Shown here: one piece after another, positions 40,271 to 51,797 of the stretch | Numbering within the stretch: the first letter of the stretch is position 1 | Layout: every line of letters starts with the position of its first letter | Assembly: GCF_036898095.1 (NCBI RefSeq) | Contig: NC_090744.1 | Span: 102,436,938-102,500,937, forward strand | DNA length: 64,000 nt | DNA from: Palaemon carinicauda | Lineage: Eukaryota > Arthropoda > Malacostraca > Decapoda > Palaemonidae | Direction of reading: 5' to 3' | Notes under the pieces: generated by a model | Seen by the model: only the letters and a program-made list of their open reading frames with translations | What the model was told of the DNA's origin: nothing | The model's database searches: none | Made by a program: the position numbers and the translations under genes

Positions 40271-43200
40271 CTGAAAGGAAAGTAAAATATCTTTTCTTCA
40301 ATTGGTCTTCAACTTTAAGTCCTAACTTGACTCTTGTTTATTAATCTAATACATTGAGCCATATTTTTACGATTATTTATTAGAGTAACTGGCATATTCA
40401 AATTCATACTTTAGAGATCAATATAACAGACATTTTTTAAACCTTAAACTTGACCATGCTGTGATTCTTAACAAAATAATCTGAAGGAAGAACAGTGATA
40501 ATAACCAGAAATAATAAAGAACAAAAACTATGAAAAATACGAAGTTCAGCTTGGATAATTATCCAAAAATATAGTAGCAGCCTTATATAATATGATATTA
40601 GGGCCTTCATATCAACCTTATTCTTTCAACAATGTAATAATTTATGGTTAAGCTGATTTTAAGGCTTTCTAGATGTTGACCTAAGGCTGTCAGACTTTCG
40701 AAAGTTTCATAAAAGCAGTGATGCATTTATATGCAATGCTAATATTTTCAAACATCCCAAATTATGGCAGGTTATGAGAATTTTATAATAATACAAAACT
40801 GAGTTGGTGTTTATGCGCACCAGCAACGTGGTTATAATCAAATGAATCTAATTGTATATATTCTAAGATTCGATTTAGATTTTTCTTTACAAACTCCATG
40901 GGAATCATAATATTCATGTATGTATGTTGCTATAGTATTCCATTGTTCTTTATGTTATATTCAGACCAATGTGCTATAAGGTTTCTTTTTTATAGAGACA
41001 GCTACCTGATTAAATGGAAATGCTTTATCAAATATAACAGAGCCAATGATCCAATTTTTTTTCTGTTGAGCAATATAGTTAAAGTTGGATAAATGATGGG
41101 TTCATTTATTGAAGGTTACCATTCCATATTTTGATGAATCTTAGGATTACTTTTAAAATAATCCCTAAAAGGTACTTAGCTATACTCAATTTATTTAAAG
41201 ATGTGTAGGTTTTCCGAAGAAAAATAACTCAGGAAGTAATAGTTTTTGAATATCAACAAAGGCATTTTATGATGTTTTGAGTGATTTCGGAGAGAATGAC
41301 TATAGTTTTCAATACTTGTTTTTCTTATTTACCAATAGCCAACCATACCCATGTGTCTAATCTATAGGGAATTAGAGTGGGAGACCATAATGATCGTGTT
41401 AAGTTAGATTGAGAAACAATTATAATTGTTTTTAGGGGTAATAGTCAAGAGGATTACAAATAACATACTTTATGTACATAGGATGGTTCTTTTATGACTT
41501 ATGGACTTTTACACAATATATGGTCAGACGAGGCATGGGATAGGGTAGGGAAAGGATTTTTAGTTGTAATGAATCCTTGTATTTCATTCGATTACTTATG
41601 AAAACCTAATCAATTTAGGACAAGAGGATTTAGGAGGGAAGATAAGACACCCACACCTAAGGTTTCATCCCTCTTTAGGTTAGATTTCCACTATTTTTAA
41701 TATATTCTCTCTGCCCACTTCGATCCCTCATTGAGGTCAGATACAAGGGTGGTGGGGGGATGGGTTACAGGAAAAAAATGCGCTGAAATGTAATTTCCAG
41801 GCTAAAGGATTAACAAACTCGCAATTTTTCTTAAAAATTTTCATTATTACAAGTCAAAAGTAATTTTACCCTAAACGTATAAAAAATCAGAATATACTGC
41901 ACTGGGACAAACACCATAGCTATAGCATAGTGTGTAATACCAGAGATAGGCAACACGTAGCGGCGTACTCTATCACTAGGTGGTGGCATGGTTCGTACCA
42001 AAAAAAAAAAAAAAAATAATTGTGATGTCAATAAACAGGGTTACAGCTATTTGATTTATTGTTAGATGTCACTGGAATGGAAAAGTCATTGTTATCTCGA
42101 CTCCTTATTTCCAATTTAAATAAATTTCTTTACATGATCCCTCTCAAAAACTGAATGTCTCAGAAGATGCTCTGCAATATCAACTGGTACATTAAAAAAT
42201 AATGCAAAATTTAATATACAACCTACCAGGTACTCATCAACTCGAAAAATATTTCTGCCACTGAAATTGAACCACATTTCCTATAAAAGTATTGGATGAT
42301 CTACGATACTAAAGACCATAACAAAAGTTTTATAAGTATGACACACCAGTACCCCTACAAATTCTTTGGTAATATGAATAACTTGGTACATCAAAGGCAA
42401 ATACAAATTGGATGATGCATTGAGGACAATATTATTTAGTAGACTAATTTGTAAAAATACAGCTTGTTAGTTGAACTAACGCTTTAAATATTAGTAAATG
42501 CCAATGTCGTTTAAGTAACATAAAATTCATAATGTTACACGAGTGAAAATTTGGATTTAAGAGTATCTTAAATTTACGTAGTATTGCTGCCTTAAAAGAG
42601 TATAACAAAGGCCCCTGGACTCCCAATTTGACCTTAAATCTAGGACTTTCGGGCTGGTTGAGACGAGAAACGTAACTTGAAAGACTCGGCTTGCATAGTT
42701 GTGAAAAAGCAAAATAACTTCAAAAACATCATTTGCTCCTACATGAATACAATAGATATTCTTCCTTTAATAAGAGACTTATCCTTAGAGGGAAGCCCCT
42801 GTAACTAGATCCAGATATCATTCAATGTGTGGGTGCTTAGCCGTATTCAGGGTTATGCCAAGCCTCGATGTTTTCAGTAAACTTCTGAGTAATTGGTGTA
42901 ATGGGGGAAAAAATGTGGAAAGGAGGAGGTATCTAGAAATTCTATAGATATTGGAAGGCAACCTTGGATGTTGCCAATGGACTGGAACTAGGGAGAAAAA
43001 CACTTGAAGTTTCTTGCCCAACTGAATAGCAAGCTAGCCGAACGAAGGTAAAAACGTGAAATAAAAAGCCTCTTGTCCGTACAGTGATGTGTGGATCACA
43101 ATTGACCCTTACACTGAAACCCAGTCAACTTAGTGTGTGTACTCAAATTCCTCCTTCCTAGAAGAGTTTTATAAACAATTCTACCATGTAGTCGACTTCT

Positions 43201-43359
43201 CAAAAGTGCACCTGCATGTTAAGGGTCTGTGAAGTGAGCCCCTTTGTCCTTGTTAGTCACAAATGCAAGCATTGCTGTTCATCAACATTAACAAAAGCTT
43301 TAACCCCATGGAAATCTTGCAAAGTAACCAAGTAGCCATGGCATATGCATTACCATTAC
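40271..43359. other. AT-rich non-coding stretch, possibly intronic
   Basis: I see no gene here. Short ORFs (for example 40898-41092 and 41831-42031) lack motifs. If the minus-strand gene model holds, this is part of its last intron. Confidence 0.45.
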
Positions 43360-43379
43360 GTTGAAAAAAAAAAAAGGCG

Positions 43380-43470
43380 TTTTTTCGTGGCTCATATCCC
43401 CAAGACAGTTAGGATACTCAAGGTGGCGCCCCATTCCTCATCTGGTATGTCTGTGGACAGCATATTCCCA
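43380..43470 (-). pseudogene. RNase H-like remnant of element E
   Basis: Minus-strand translation gives STDIPDEEWGATLSILTVLG, close to the TDAS..GWGA..L signature at the start of DIRS RNase H domains. It is too short and degraded for a confident family call. Confidence 0.35.
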
Positions 43471-43815
43471 AAAGGAGAGGAGTTGCTGCGACGAGGATTG
43501 TCATGCAGCTATTAAGATAGATTATCCTGTAAAGGTATTCCTGCCCCAACAAAACCAGAAGATAAGGGGAATGGTGATTACTGACTTGTAACACTTCAGG
43601 AACTACTTGAGCGATCAATGGGAGCCACTCAAAGGGGAAATGGCCTCTCTGCCAATAAAAGAAGTCTTATTGATAATTCACAAATATGTGCAATGACCTA
43701 AGCAACTGTAGATTAAGTTTTGGATATCTCTACCTTCATAGGTACACACTAAAGTCTGGTACCGCTGGGTTGATAGTGAGCTTGATATTCTCCGAAGAAT
43801 TCTTTTTTCCCTTTA

Positions 43816-44142
43816 GGACTGTTGTGGCTTATTGGTAACGTCTCTGCCTGGGGATTAACAGACTGGGGATCGAGTCCTGCTCAAACTCGATAGATCATTT
43901 AGTTTCTGCAACCTCACCAACCTTGTGAGCTAAGGATGGAGGTTTTGGGGGATCAAATAGGTCTACCTGCTGAGTCATCAGCAGCCATTGTCTGACCCTC
44001 TCTGGTCCTAGCTTGAGTGGAGAAGGGGCTTAGATGCTGATCATAGGTTTGCATGGTCAGTCTCCAAGGCACTATGCTGATTGCTCGGGCAATTTTACTG
44101 TCCCTTGCATCTGCCATTCATGAGTGGCCTTCAAACCTTAAA
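43816..44142 (+). mobile_element. tRNA-derived SINE
   Basis: The head has an A-box-like GTGGCTTATTGG (about 43824-43835) and a B-box-like GGGATCGAGTCCTGC (43866-43880), the internal RNA polymerase III promoter spacing of tRNA-derived SINEs. The body continues through a CAACCTCACC...TTGTGAGC block and a CAGCAGCCATTGTCTGACCC block to an end near TTCAAACCTTAAAG. No A-rich tail of note. From memory this body type is abundant in decapod genomes. It lies within decayed element E, so it inserted after that element was in place or decaying. Confidence 0.7.
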
Positions 44143-46517
44143 GACATTAGCCAGCTGGTCCACAAACAGATCAGGGCAATCCCCTGTGGAGGAAGAAGAG
44201 ATAAACGAGTGTTCTCGGGAGAGCTTGGCACAATACGGCACAGTAGAGTCACGCCAGAGAATGTCCTTTGTTGGCAAGGATCCTGGCCGTCAATCATACG
44301 AGGATCATGTAACATCTCAGTGCTTGTACAAGTGTTGAAATCATATCTGAGAAGTTAAATGTTCCAATCACTAATGCAGAAATAAGTTGAAAGATTTTGG
44401 TGTCTAGTAAAATCTCTGAGCATAAGACGATATTGTATTCTAGATAGGTCTCAGAGTGGGTGAAAATCTAGGTCATAAAACAGTTTTTGCACATCAGAAG
44501 ATCTCAAGTCTTAAGAGATTCTGGGGAGTTGGAAGACCTCTGAGCTAGAAGTGCTGGGAAGGATCCGGTGATTAGTGTACTAGTTCCATGGTAACTCAAA
44601 AGTAACAATCACATGAAGAATGACCGATTGTTCAAAACATGTGGTTCCTGATCACATGGCTCCCGATCCCATGGTTCCCAATCACATGGTTGCAGATTGC
44701 AGGGTTTCATTCTCAGCTTCCAATCAATCTTGTGGGAAACAACAATCATAGAAAACAAGTTCCTGGAATACTGTCTTGAGGGGAGAGAACAAAATTGGAA
44801 TGTTTCCAAGAGGACAAAACATGAAGAGAAGATAAAAGAAAACCTCAGTACTCATGAAAGAAAGATTTCATAGCCCATACAAGTGCTGAAAATGATCAAA
44901 GTTCCTCTTTTATCAGTATCCTAAACTAGAAAGGCTAGAGAAAACAGATGTCAGACATTCTGTAACCCAAAAGTTACTGAAGGACAGGTTCAAGATATAT
45001 AATCACTAGGTCTCTGGTTGTGTGGTGTCTGACAAGTGAGTAGAAGACTGATCCCTTAGTGACAGAGAATGCTGACGTGGTGACAGAGTGAGTGGAGATC
45101 TGTGTCATTATGGAAGACACAGATCGTAAAGATCGTGTATGTGGTAATCATATTGTCTGATTGATCAGCTGAGATGAGACGGTCTAGTACTGTAAATACA
45201 TTAGCACTGCTTTTTGGTAATACACTCCACCATAATCCTTTTGCTGGGTTGTTGTTTCTGTGACTCTCCAAAGAGAGAAATGGATAATGGCCGCACCTAT
45301 CATTGGGCACATGGGTTTACATGTTTGGTCTTGTACATAACCATGCAATAATAGAAGGCATGTGGACACCTGTACCACATATTGAAACATATTCTCCAGG
45401 AAGGAAAGATTATTGGCACGAGAAATTTCAGGATTGTTTTCCTATGTGGATGCATTCCTGATACTTACTCGTGAATCTCTTGACATTATATGAAGTGTTG
45501 GTATCAGAAAAGTACTCTGGGGTAGGAGAGGGACAAGGACAGGTGCCAACATCCTAACAAGTACCACATACCAAACTGTATTTCTGGTAAAGGGCACATT
45601 CTGTATACAAAACCTCTTACCTCTCATATGAGGTGAAAACATACTAGCATCGTCATCCCAAGTGGATATGTTCTCAGTATGTACCGATGGTTCTTTCTAT
45701 GTTTTTTGAAGTCACGTCGTCAACTAAGCGTCCCAATTATGTTCCGGCACAAGCAATTCTTATGCTTAATATCTTATGAGACCTAACATTGGCAGCAGGA
45801 GTGTCAGCTCCTCCACCTTGTACCAAAACACCCGGGTATATTTGGCGTTGTACAGAGGTACTCCTCCCACAAATACTTGTAGAGGAATTGGTCAATATCT
45901 CATAAGACTGTGTCTGATATGATGTCCATAGCTTTGAGGAATCTTGATGATCATGGGAGTGTTTCAAGTGGTCATACAAAGTCACTTGTTTCTGCTTAAA
46001 CATGAGGATGAGTAGGGAAGTCCCGGGTCATTGCCTGGTCTTGAAGCTGGAAAGGGCTATTCATGGTGTAGATTGGCGTAGGAGCATAAGAAGATCTTAA
46101 TAAGTCATCGTAGAATACTGAGAAGCAAGAGACAGGTGACATGTGACTCGAACATTGTGAGCTCTAAATCATAAGCTTACAGCTGCATGAGGGTAAAAGC
46201 TCGTTCCTGGCCAGAAGGGCAAGGTAATCTACAACAGGTGAGCTGGGATGAAAAAAGCAGGACAGAATCCAAGCCCCTAGAAGAAATAGGAGAAGCAGAC
46301 TTGGTCTTCGGTGTTGTTGATAACTCTGTCAAGGTCAATTTAAGAAGGGACATAGCTTATGATATAGTAAATGCCTTTGTTGGCCTCTTAAAAAGTGACT
46401 TATCTTCTTCCTATGTCATCACTTTGTTGAATGGGAAAAGCGTTGGGTTCATCAACACTGAAGAATTTCAATGCGCCTGGGCCTGCCATTGACCAATCTT
46501 TCTCACAAACTTAGCAA
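44143..46517. other. Decayed sequence, no intact gene
   Basis: This is probably part of the degraded minus-strand element E. A short repeat built on AATCACATGGTTCCC-like units lies at 44640-44700. ORFs of 60-100 codons occur in several frames without conserved motifs. Confidence 0.4.
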
Positions 46518-48400
46518 CTACTGCATCCCTTTGTTTGAAAGCCCAGTCATACTACTAGTTAGCTGACTGGACTGGTAGGCTAAGAAAGTGATAGCCTCAG
46601 TGCCTGAGAAAAACATGTTGATGAACTTATTCTCTAGGTTTGTGAAATCGTGAGAAATAGCGAGGTGGATAAAGGCCCCTGACAAGTGGTCTGACAAAGA
46701 AGTCAGCTTGAGGCTTGCCACGGAGACTTGTGCATGGAATCTTTGGTGGGAGAACTTTGCATGTGGAGACTTTATATATCTTTGTATATGAAAAATTTGG
46801 TGTAGAGACAGCACATGAAGGTTCTGTATATGGAGACTGTTCTTAGAAACCTTGGCATGGAGACTTAGTCAGTTGAGGTTCTATACACAGAGACTTTAAG
46901 TGCGGCAACTTTATGCATGGTGACTTTGAGCAAGGAGACCTTGCGTGTGAAGTCCTAGTGTCTCGTGATGTAATTCTATGCGAAGATAATAGTGCATATG
47001 AAGGCAATTATGTACACAAAGGCAATCGTGCATGCAAAAACCTACAAATTCATGATCCTCATTTCCTTGTGTATGAAAAGACCATTCTAAATCTAACTTC
47101 TTATGTGGGAGTACTCAACCTGTCTGCTATGATGCTCATTTTAAAGGCAATGAACTCGGCTTAGAGGAATATTGCTTTACAGAATGCCCCGTGATATATT
47201 GATATAGGTAACTGACAGAGAAGGTGTGATGCTGTGTCACTTTCTTTGTTGAAATATACAATTAAAAATTGTAAGATTGCTTGAGCACTGAGCATGAGTA
47301 GTGGGAGGGCACATTATCTTTCAACAAGGAAAGACTGTGAGATTGCGGGCAGGTAGAGTGTAAGTGAAGTGAGCATTTAAAAAGAGGCAAAGGACTAGAA
47401 GCACTTTGTTTTCCAGAAGGGAAGCAAGGAGAAGAGCGCTTCTAGGACGCGTGGCTCGAGTGACACAGTGAGAAGTGTCCAGGAGAGAGGCTTATAGGAT
47501 CACCTCCGACATGTGAGGACCAAGGAGAAAAAGCTTGGTAATTGGTAGGTTGATGAGGCGTTGGTTAGCATCTCAAAATGGATTTAGGAGAGGATTGTTC
47601 ATGATGAGCGTGGTGGAGGGAGACTGAGATTCCTGGTGAAGATTGTCTAGCAAAACTGAAGGAGATGATCTGTGCTTGCGAGGGGGAGTATTATCCGAGG
47701 TGCTGGAGAGAGGGCTCAAAGCTCAAGAGGCAGGAACCTGAATTGCAAGAGAAGATACAGGTGAAGCTCATCTGGAACTGCAAGGTGATTATTTAAGACG
47801 AGCCTGATGATATGGTAAAGTATTGACTGAGGAAGCGTGTTATCTGGGAAAGGGTGAGGGTGAAGGTCTGGGAGCTGACGTTCTTGGAGAAGGTCATCTG
47901 GGTGATAAGTCATCCTTAGAGAAAGAGAAAGACCTTCTTTGAAGAGCAGGTCTAGGATCTTCTTCCGTGGAGGAAGGATTATGAAGCGGCCATACTCCAA
48001 AGAGCAATGCTCAGGAGGCAAACTCCAAGTAGCACAATGGGTATCCACTCGCTAAAGCAATGACAAAACCAAAGAAGGACCGGACAGATGATTTGGAGAG
48101 ACAGAACCAAGCCCATCCTTGGCAGGTGTTGGGGCGACGACCTTCGAAGGCTCCTGACCTAACACCGGTGGAGCAATAATCTCTGATTGGCGTCAGGAAG
48201 CATGAAACTGCTGAAGCTTATCCTTTGAAGGGGAACTTTGGATATCTAAGGAGGACCAAAGCATCTGCTGAGCATCATACCTATGAAAAGATGAAGGCTT
48301 CCCTTGAGGAGGAAGTCCTAACATTTTGCTAGGGGAAACAAACGGACCTTCTTGCCCCAGGGTTTGACCAAATTTAAAAGACTGCCAAATATTAGCTCCA
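46518..48400 (-). pseudogene. Possible gag remnant of element E
   Basis: A minus-strand frame at 46814-46518 reads SDHLSGAFIHLAISHDFTNL then a FLAYQSSQL-containing segment, reminiscent in layout of the helical part of DIRS Gag. Minus-strand 48330-48190 reads MLGLPPQGKPSSFHRYDAQQ before a stop. Repeated CATGGAGACTTT-like phrases at 46790-46960 suggest an internal tandem repeat like that in element B gag. This is a weak call based on composition and resemblance. Confidence 0.3.
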
Positions 48401-48733
48401 GCCAGAAAGAGGTGTCCTCTTACTGACGGCTGAGTGAGCTAGTGGGGGTTGTTTGCTTCCCCACTACCAGTTGTTTACACCTTGCTATAATTCTAACTGC
48501 CATGTTCCAGCTTCACTGGTTTTTATTCTTCTTTCATAAAGGACAATATTTTGTATTAGTATGAGAACAAAGGGATTTGAGCTAACATTATCACACCCAA
48601 ATAACCTATTTTAGGATTTCACATCTTTCTCTTTATTTACCAAGGTGTTTCAGCTACCTGGAATAGCCCTTCTGATCCCATAACTCTTTCAAATACAAAC
48701 CCATGATTAAAACAAATTAGAAATAATCCTTAC

Positions 48734-48872
48734 CCAAATCTAGGAGGCCGAAGACAGAGGTTCTTTCTGTAGCTATGTGGACTATCAATTGGAGTCCACT
48801 TTCTTCTGTCAGTCGTAGATATAATGTAGCTGCTTCCAGCAATAAGTTGGGAAGCTATTCGTGCCTCTTGTG
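48734..48872 (-). CDS. Candidate internal coding exon of an unidentified host gene
   Basis: This minus-strand stretch of 139 nt is open in the frame QEARIASQLIAGSSYIISTT through DRRKWTPIDSPHSYRKNLCL to RPPRFG. It is flanked by an acceptor (TTTATTCACTCAACAG) and a strong donor (GG|GTAAGG). It is entered with two bases of a split codon and left with two. Codon choice and lack of stops fit real coding sequence in an otherwise AT-rich, stop-rich background. I do not recognise the protein family. DIRS element D lies only about 380 bases upstream of it, so D would sit in the preceding intron. Confidence 0.4.
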
Positions 48873-49254
48873 CTGTTGAGTGAATAAATTTCTATAACTA
48901 TAAGAATTAAACAAGAAAAAATATTTGTTATAAAAATAGGTATTAAAGATAATTTTACATGGTGAATAACCATATGCAGTGTAGAGAGAGTATTAGTTAA
49001 ATCGACTGTTTTTACTCCACAACAGAGAACGTATCCCTATTTATGACCATAGCCTCTTGATGTTCTGGGTATTTGCACCTTTATCAAGATCTACAAAGTA
49101 TTCAGTGATTAACTGAGGTGCATGTACCCATCACTTGACCAATATATATCGGAATCCATTTTGAATTACCCCCTCCAGCTCTATAAAATGTTTTTTTCTA
49201 GGACACAAGATTATTGATATCACACAGATAATCCTCCAGTAGAATCAATAGGAA
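48873..49254. other. Short AT-rich stretch before DIRS D
   Basis: I see nothing gene-like. It would be intronic if the exon at 48734-48872 is real. Confidence 0.45.
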
Positions 49255-49600
49255 GTTTTTGGGCTTAGGCCATGTCGTCCTGATGGAAGTTCCTTCATTA
49301 GTAGCTTCCTAGGTATATTTGACTACAGTGATATATCCCAGAGAATTTACCAAAGGTATCCAGAATTCTAACTCCTGGAGCGAATATCCCAAAAAGGGAT
49401 ATCGCGTAATTTCAAAGGACGTATTCTTGACACGTCTCATAGCTATCTACAACCCTAATAGCACTTTTGCTTCGAGGGGAAAAGTGGCAAGACTAAAGGA
49501 GAATCGTTAAAAAGGCGACGCTCCTACCGTACTGTAAATAGTGTGCCAAATCGCCACAGCTCGGCGCCACCAAGCCATTCTTTCTGCCGTAGCTTTGTTG
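49255..49600 (+). repeat. Left inverted terminal repeat of DIRS D
   Basis: It starts GTTTTTGGGCTTAGGCCATG. The segment from GATGGAAGTTCC to CCAAATCGCC is the reverse complement of the right arm with a handful of differences, among them a missing TTAATTCA-type hairpin loop at about 49390. Confidence 0.88.
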
Positions 49601-51797
49601 ACCGGAGTTATCCCGTGTTATCTCTTGCTATTTTGGAGTTTATTTGTCGTTATGATGTCTTCACCAGCCTCATCTGCTTCTGGAAAGTTAAGTAATATCT
49701 TTGAATTGTGTAAATGTAAGCTCTTGCTAGTTTTGCTCTTCGATTGAGATCGTAATTAACGTAACAAGAGCTGTTGCCAGCCGGATGGCGTCATGGACGC
49801 GGTCGTTCTTTTTTGTACATTTAGTTAGCCAGAACGACTTTCCCGGCATTATTTGCTTTAATAACTTTAGCTATTTAGAAATTTAGCTAGGGATTTTTAT
49901 ATTATGTCATTGTTGTCAAGGATTTGGCTATTTATGATCAAGCCTCACTAGTGCTAGGCTTCTTAGCCTAGGCACCTACACACTTCATGCATGATATAAC
50001 CTTCCTGGTAAAGTTTTATTGAAGCTCATTCAATATTTTATACAATTAAGATATTACTGCATAGAATTTTCTTCTTCCAAGATAGTATACAAGAGAGTTT
50101 TGGTGAACGATTCTCAATGCTCCTAGGCTACTATCCTAGGGGCTTTAGTATACTTTCATACATGTCCCCATTGCTCTTGTATTGTCTTTTAAGGGGATAC
50201 TGACACCTATACCTTTTAAGTCGATACTAATCTCCTGGCGAGATTTAAGAGCAATCCCCCTTCCCTCTGATTAGCCTAGGCTATCCTCAGTTAGCTTTGC
50301 TGTGAACCGAGTTCTGGCAAAGTTTTACTGGGGTGTTTCGTTTCTTTCTCTTAACCACTGAGTCGGTTTCTGAGCTTAGAACGGGACATCAGAGTAATAA
50401 GTCTGTGTTAGGCATCTTACTGTCTTGGTGAAATGATTTCCCAAGTCTGGTTAAGTTGTCTTTACAGGAGGCTAGACCTCCCTAGACCATACGTGGAGGT
50501 TTTGTATGACAATTCTTCCTTCCTTGGTCTAGCAGACAGTCCTGTGCTGATAGATCTTACACCGAAGAAATGATTTCTTCCTTGCCTAAAATCTCTGGTA
50601 CGAGATTCTGTTCTCTTGCGAGATTGTGTCCTGTGTGCCGCTTTCTCACTTGACTAACCCAACCTGGGGAAATGATTTCCCCTACTTGAGGTTACTTTAT
50701 GAGATCAGAATCCTTCAAGTTAGGTAGTGCCTTCGGGTATTACCTTACTTATAGGACCCTTACCCCCTCCCCTCTGTCTCTTTTGTGTTGGATAAGCCAT
50801 CACCCTCCCTGGCCGTTATTCTACATTTGATCCTATGGGTAATCTGAAGAATTGGCCTGAGGTTCCCTGTCTTGCCGGCCAGTACCCTCATATTCATTAG
50901 AGTGTTCTTCAGTCCTCCCTTGGACTGCCTTCCATAGCCCATATGGATGGGATATGGTTGGGTGGAAGCTCAAATATAATTTCCCCTTCCACTTGAACCC
51001 TCATTCTGGATGTAGGCTGGCAAGGCTGAGCCTTTGCCTTCCTCCATCCTCTCTTTTTCTCTGCCTTTCCTTATACTGGGCCGGCCGCCGGCAGCTAGTA
51101 GCTGCCGGCGGCTATATTGGTTGTCTGTCAGCCGGCAGTTGCTCTGCCGCCACTTGCCGTGGGTGTCGCTGATCAACAAACCCAACGACAGTAGACATAC
51201 TATGACCGGCTGCCGGCAACTAAGTTGTTGGCCGGCAGCCGGCCACCCAAAGTCTAGACATTTGCCGCCGACTGCCGCCGGGTCCTATTTGATAAGAGGG
51301 ATCCTTCGGCTGCCGGTCGGCAGAGCCGCTGCTGGTGACCTGCCGCCCATTACTCTGAAGACAGTAACTGCCTTCAATAGCCCAGAATAGGCCGGCAGGC
51401 CCGGCATGTGCCGGCAGGCCCGGCATGCTCCGGCAGGCCCGGCATGTGCTGGCAGGCCCGGCAGGACTGGCGGCATGCCGCCGACTGTCAGTGCTGTAGC
51501 CCAAAAGTTTTTTCCAACCTACAAGGTGCTTCATGGGCAGCCTATTGTGAGACCATCACATATAAAAGAGTGATTCTCTCTACCATTTAATGGTTATCAA
51601 CCATTATTTTAATCGCCAATATTGAACCTAGAAGATTGTGTTAAGAAGACACTTTATATCAAAGGATATCATCTTCCCCTAATATTCGTTAAGAATTTAG
51701 TGTTCAATATCAGATGAGGTCATAGCAATGGGCTGGACAGGAAACATAAGTAGGTGTCTTTCCTATTTTCTAGCTTTTCTATCCAAGCTAATATTAT
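49601..51797 (+). other. 5' leader of DIRS D, possibly containing an intron
   Basis: An ATG at 49655 (with another at 49652) opens a short peptide MSSPASSASGK followed by a donor-like GTTAAGT at 49687. The Cys/His-rich gag domain only begins about 2.1 kb downstream after acceptor-like TTTCCTATTTTCTAG (about 51774) or TTTCTATACACGAG. A spliced first exon is therefore plausible but unproven. The interior contains three GAAATGATTTC near-palindromes (about 50430, 50568, 50668) and a CCGGC-rich segment (51085-51480). Confidence 0.4.
51085..51480. repeat. CCGGC-rich repeats and palindromes in the leader of DIRS D
   Basis: Many copies of GCCGGCAG and its complement CTGCCGGC give local hairpins (for example GCCGGCAGCTAGTAGCTGCC at about 51086). 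Bases 51391-51470 form a 19-bp tandem array of CCGGCAGGCCCGGCATGTG. This is very GC-rich compared with the flanks. Confidence 0.8.

Larger units (their letters stand above)
43360..48490 (-). mobile_element. Heavily decayed DIRS-like element E
   Basis: On the minus strand, bases about 48480-48400 (CTAGCTCACTCA, then CGTCAGTAAGAG, then CTCTTTCTGGCTGGAGCT) resemble the inner part of the terminal repeat of elements A and B read in the left-end direction. Downstream, gag-like residues with repeats appear. An RNase H-like phrase TDIPDEEWGATL (about 43395-43460) sits near the far end. Stops are everywhere. No intact right end or internal complementary region was found, so the boundaries are approximate. 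Confidence 0.35.
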
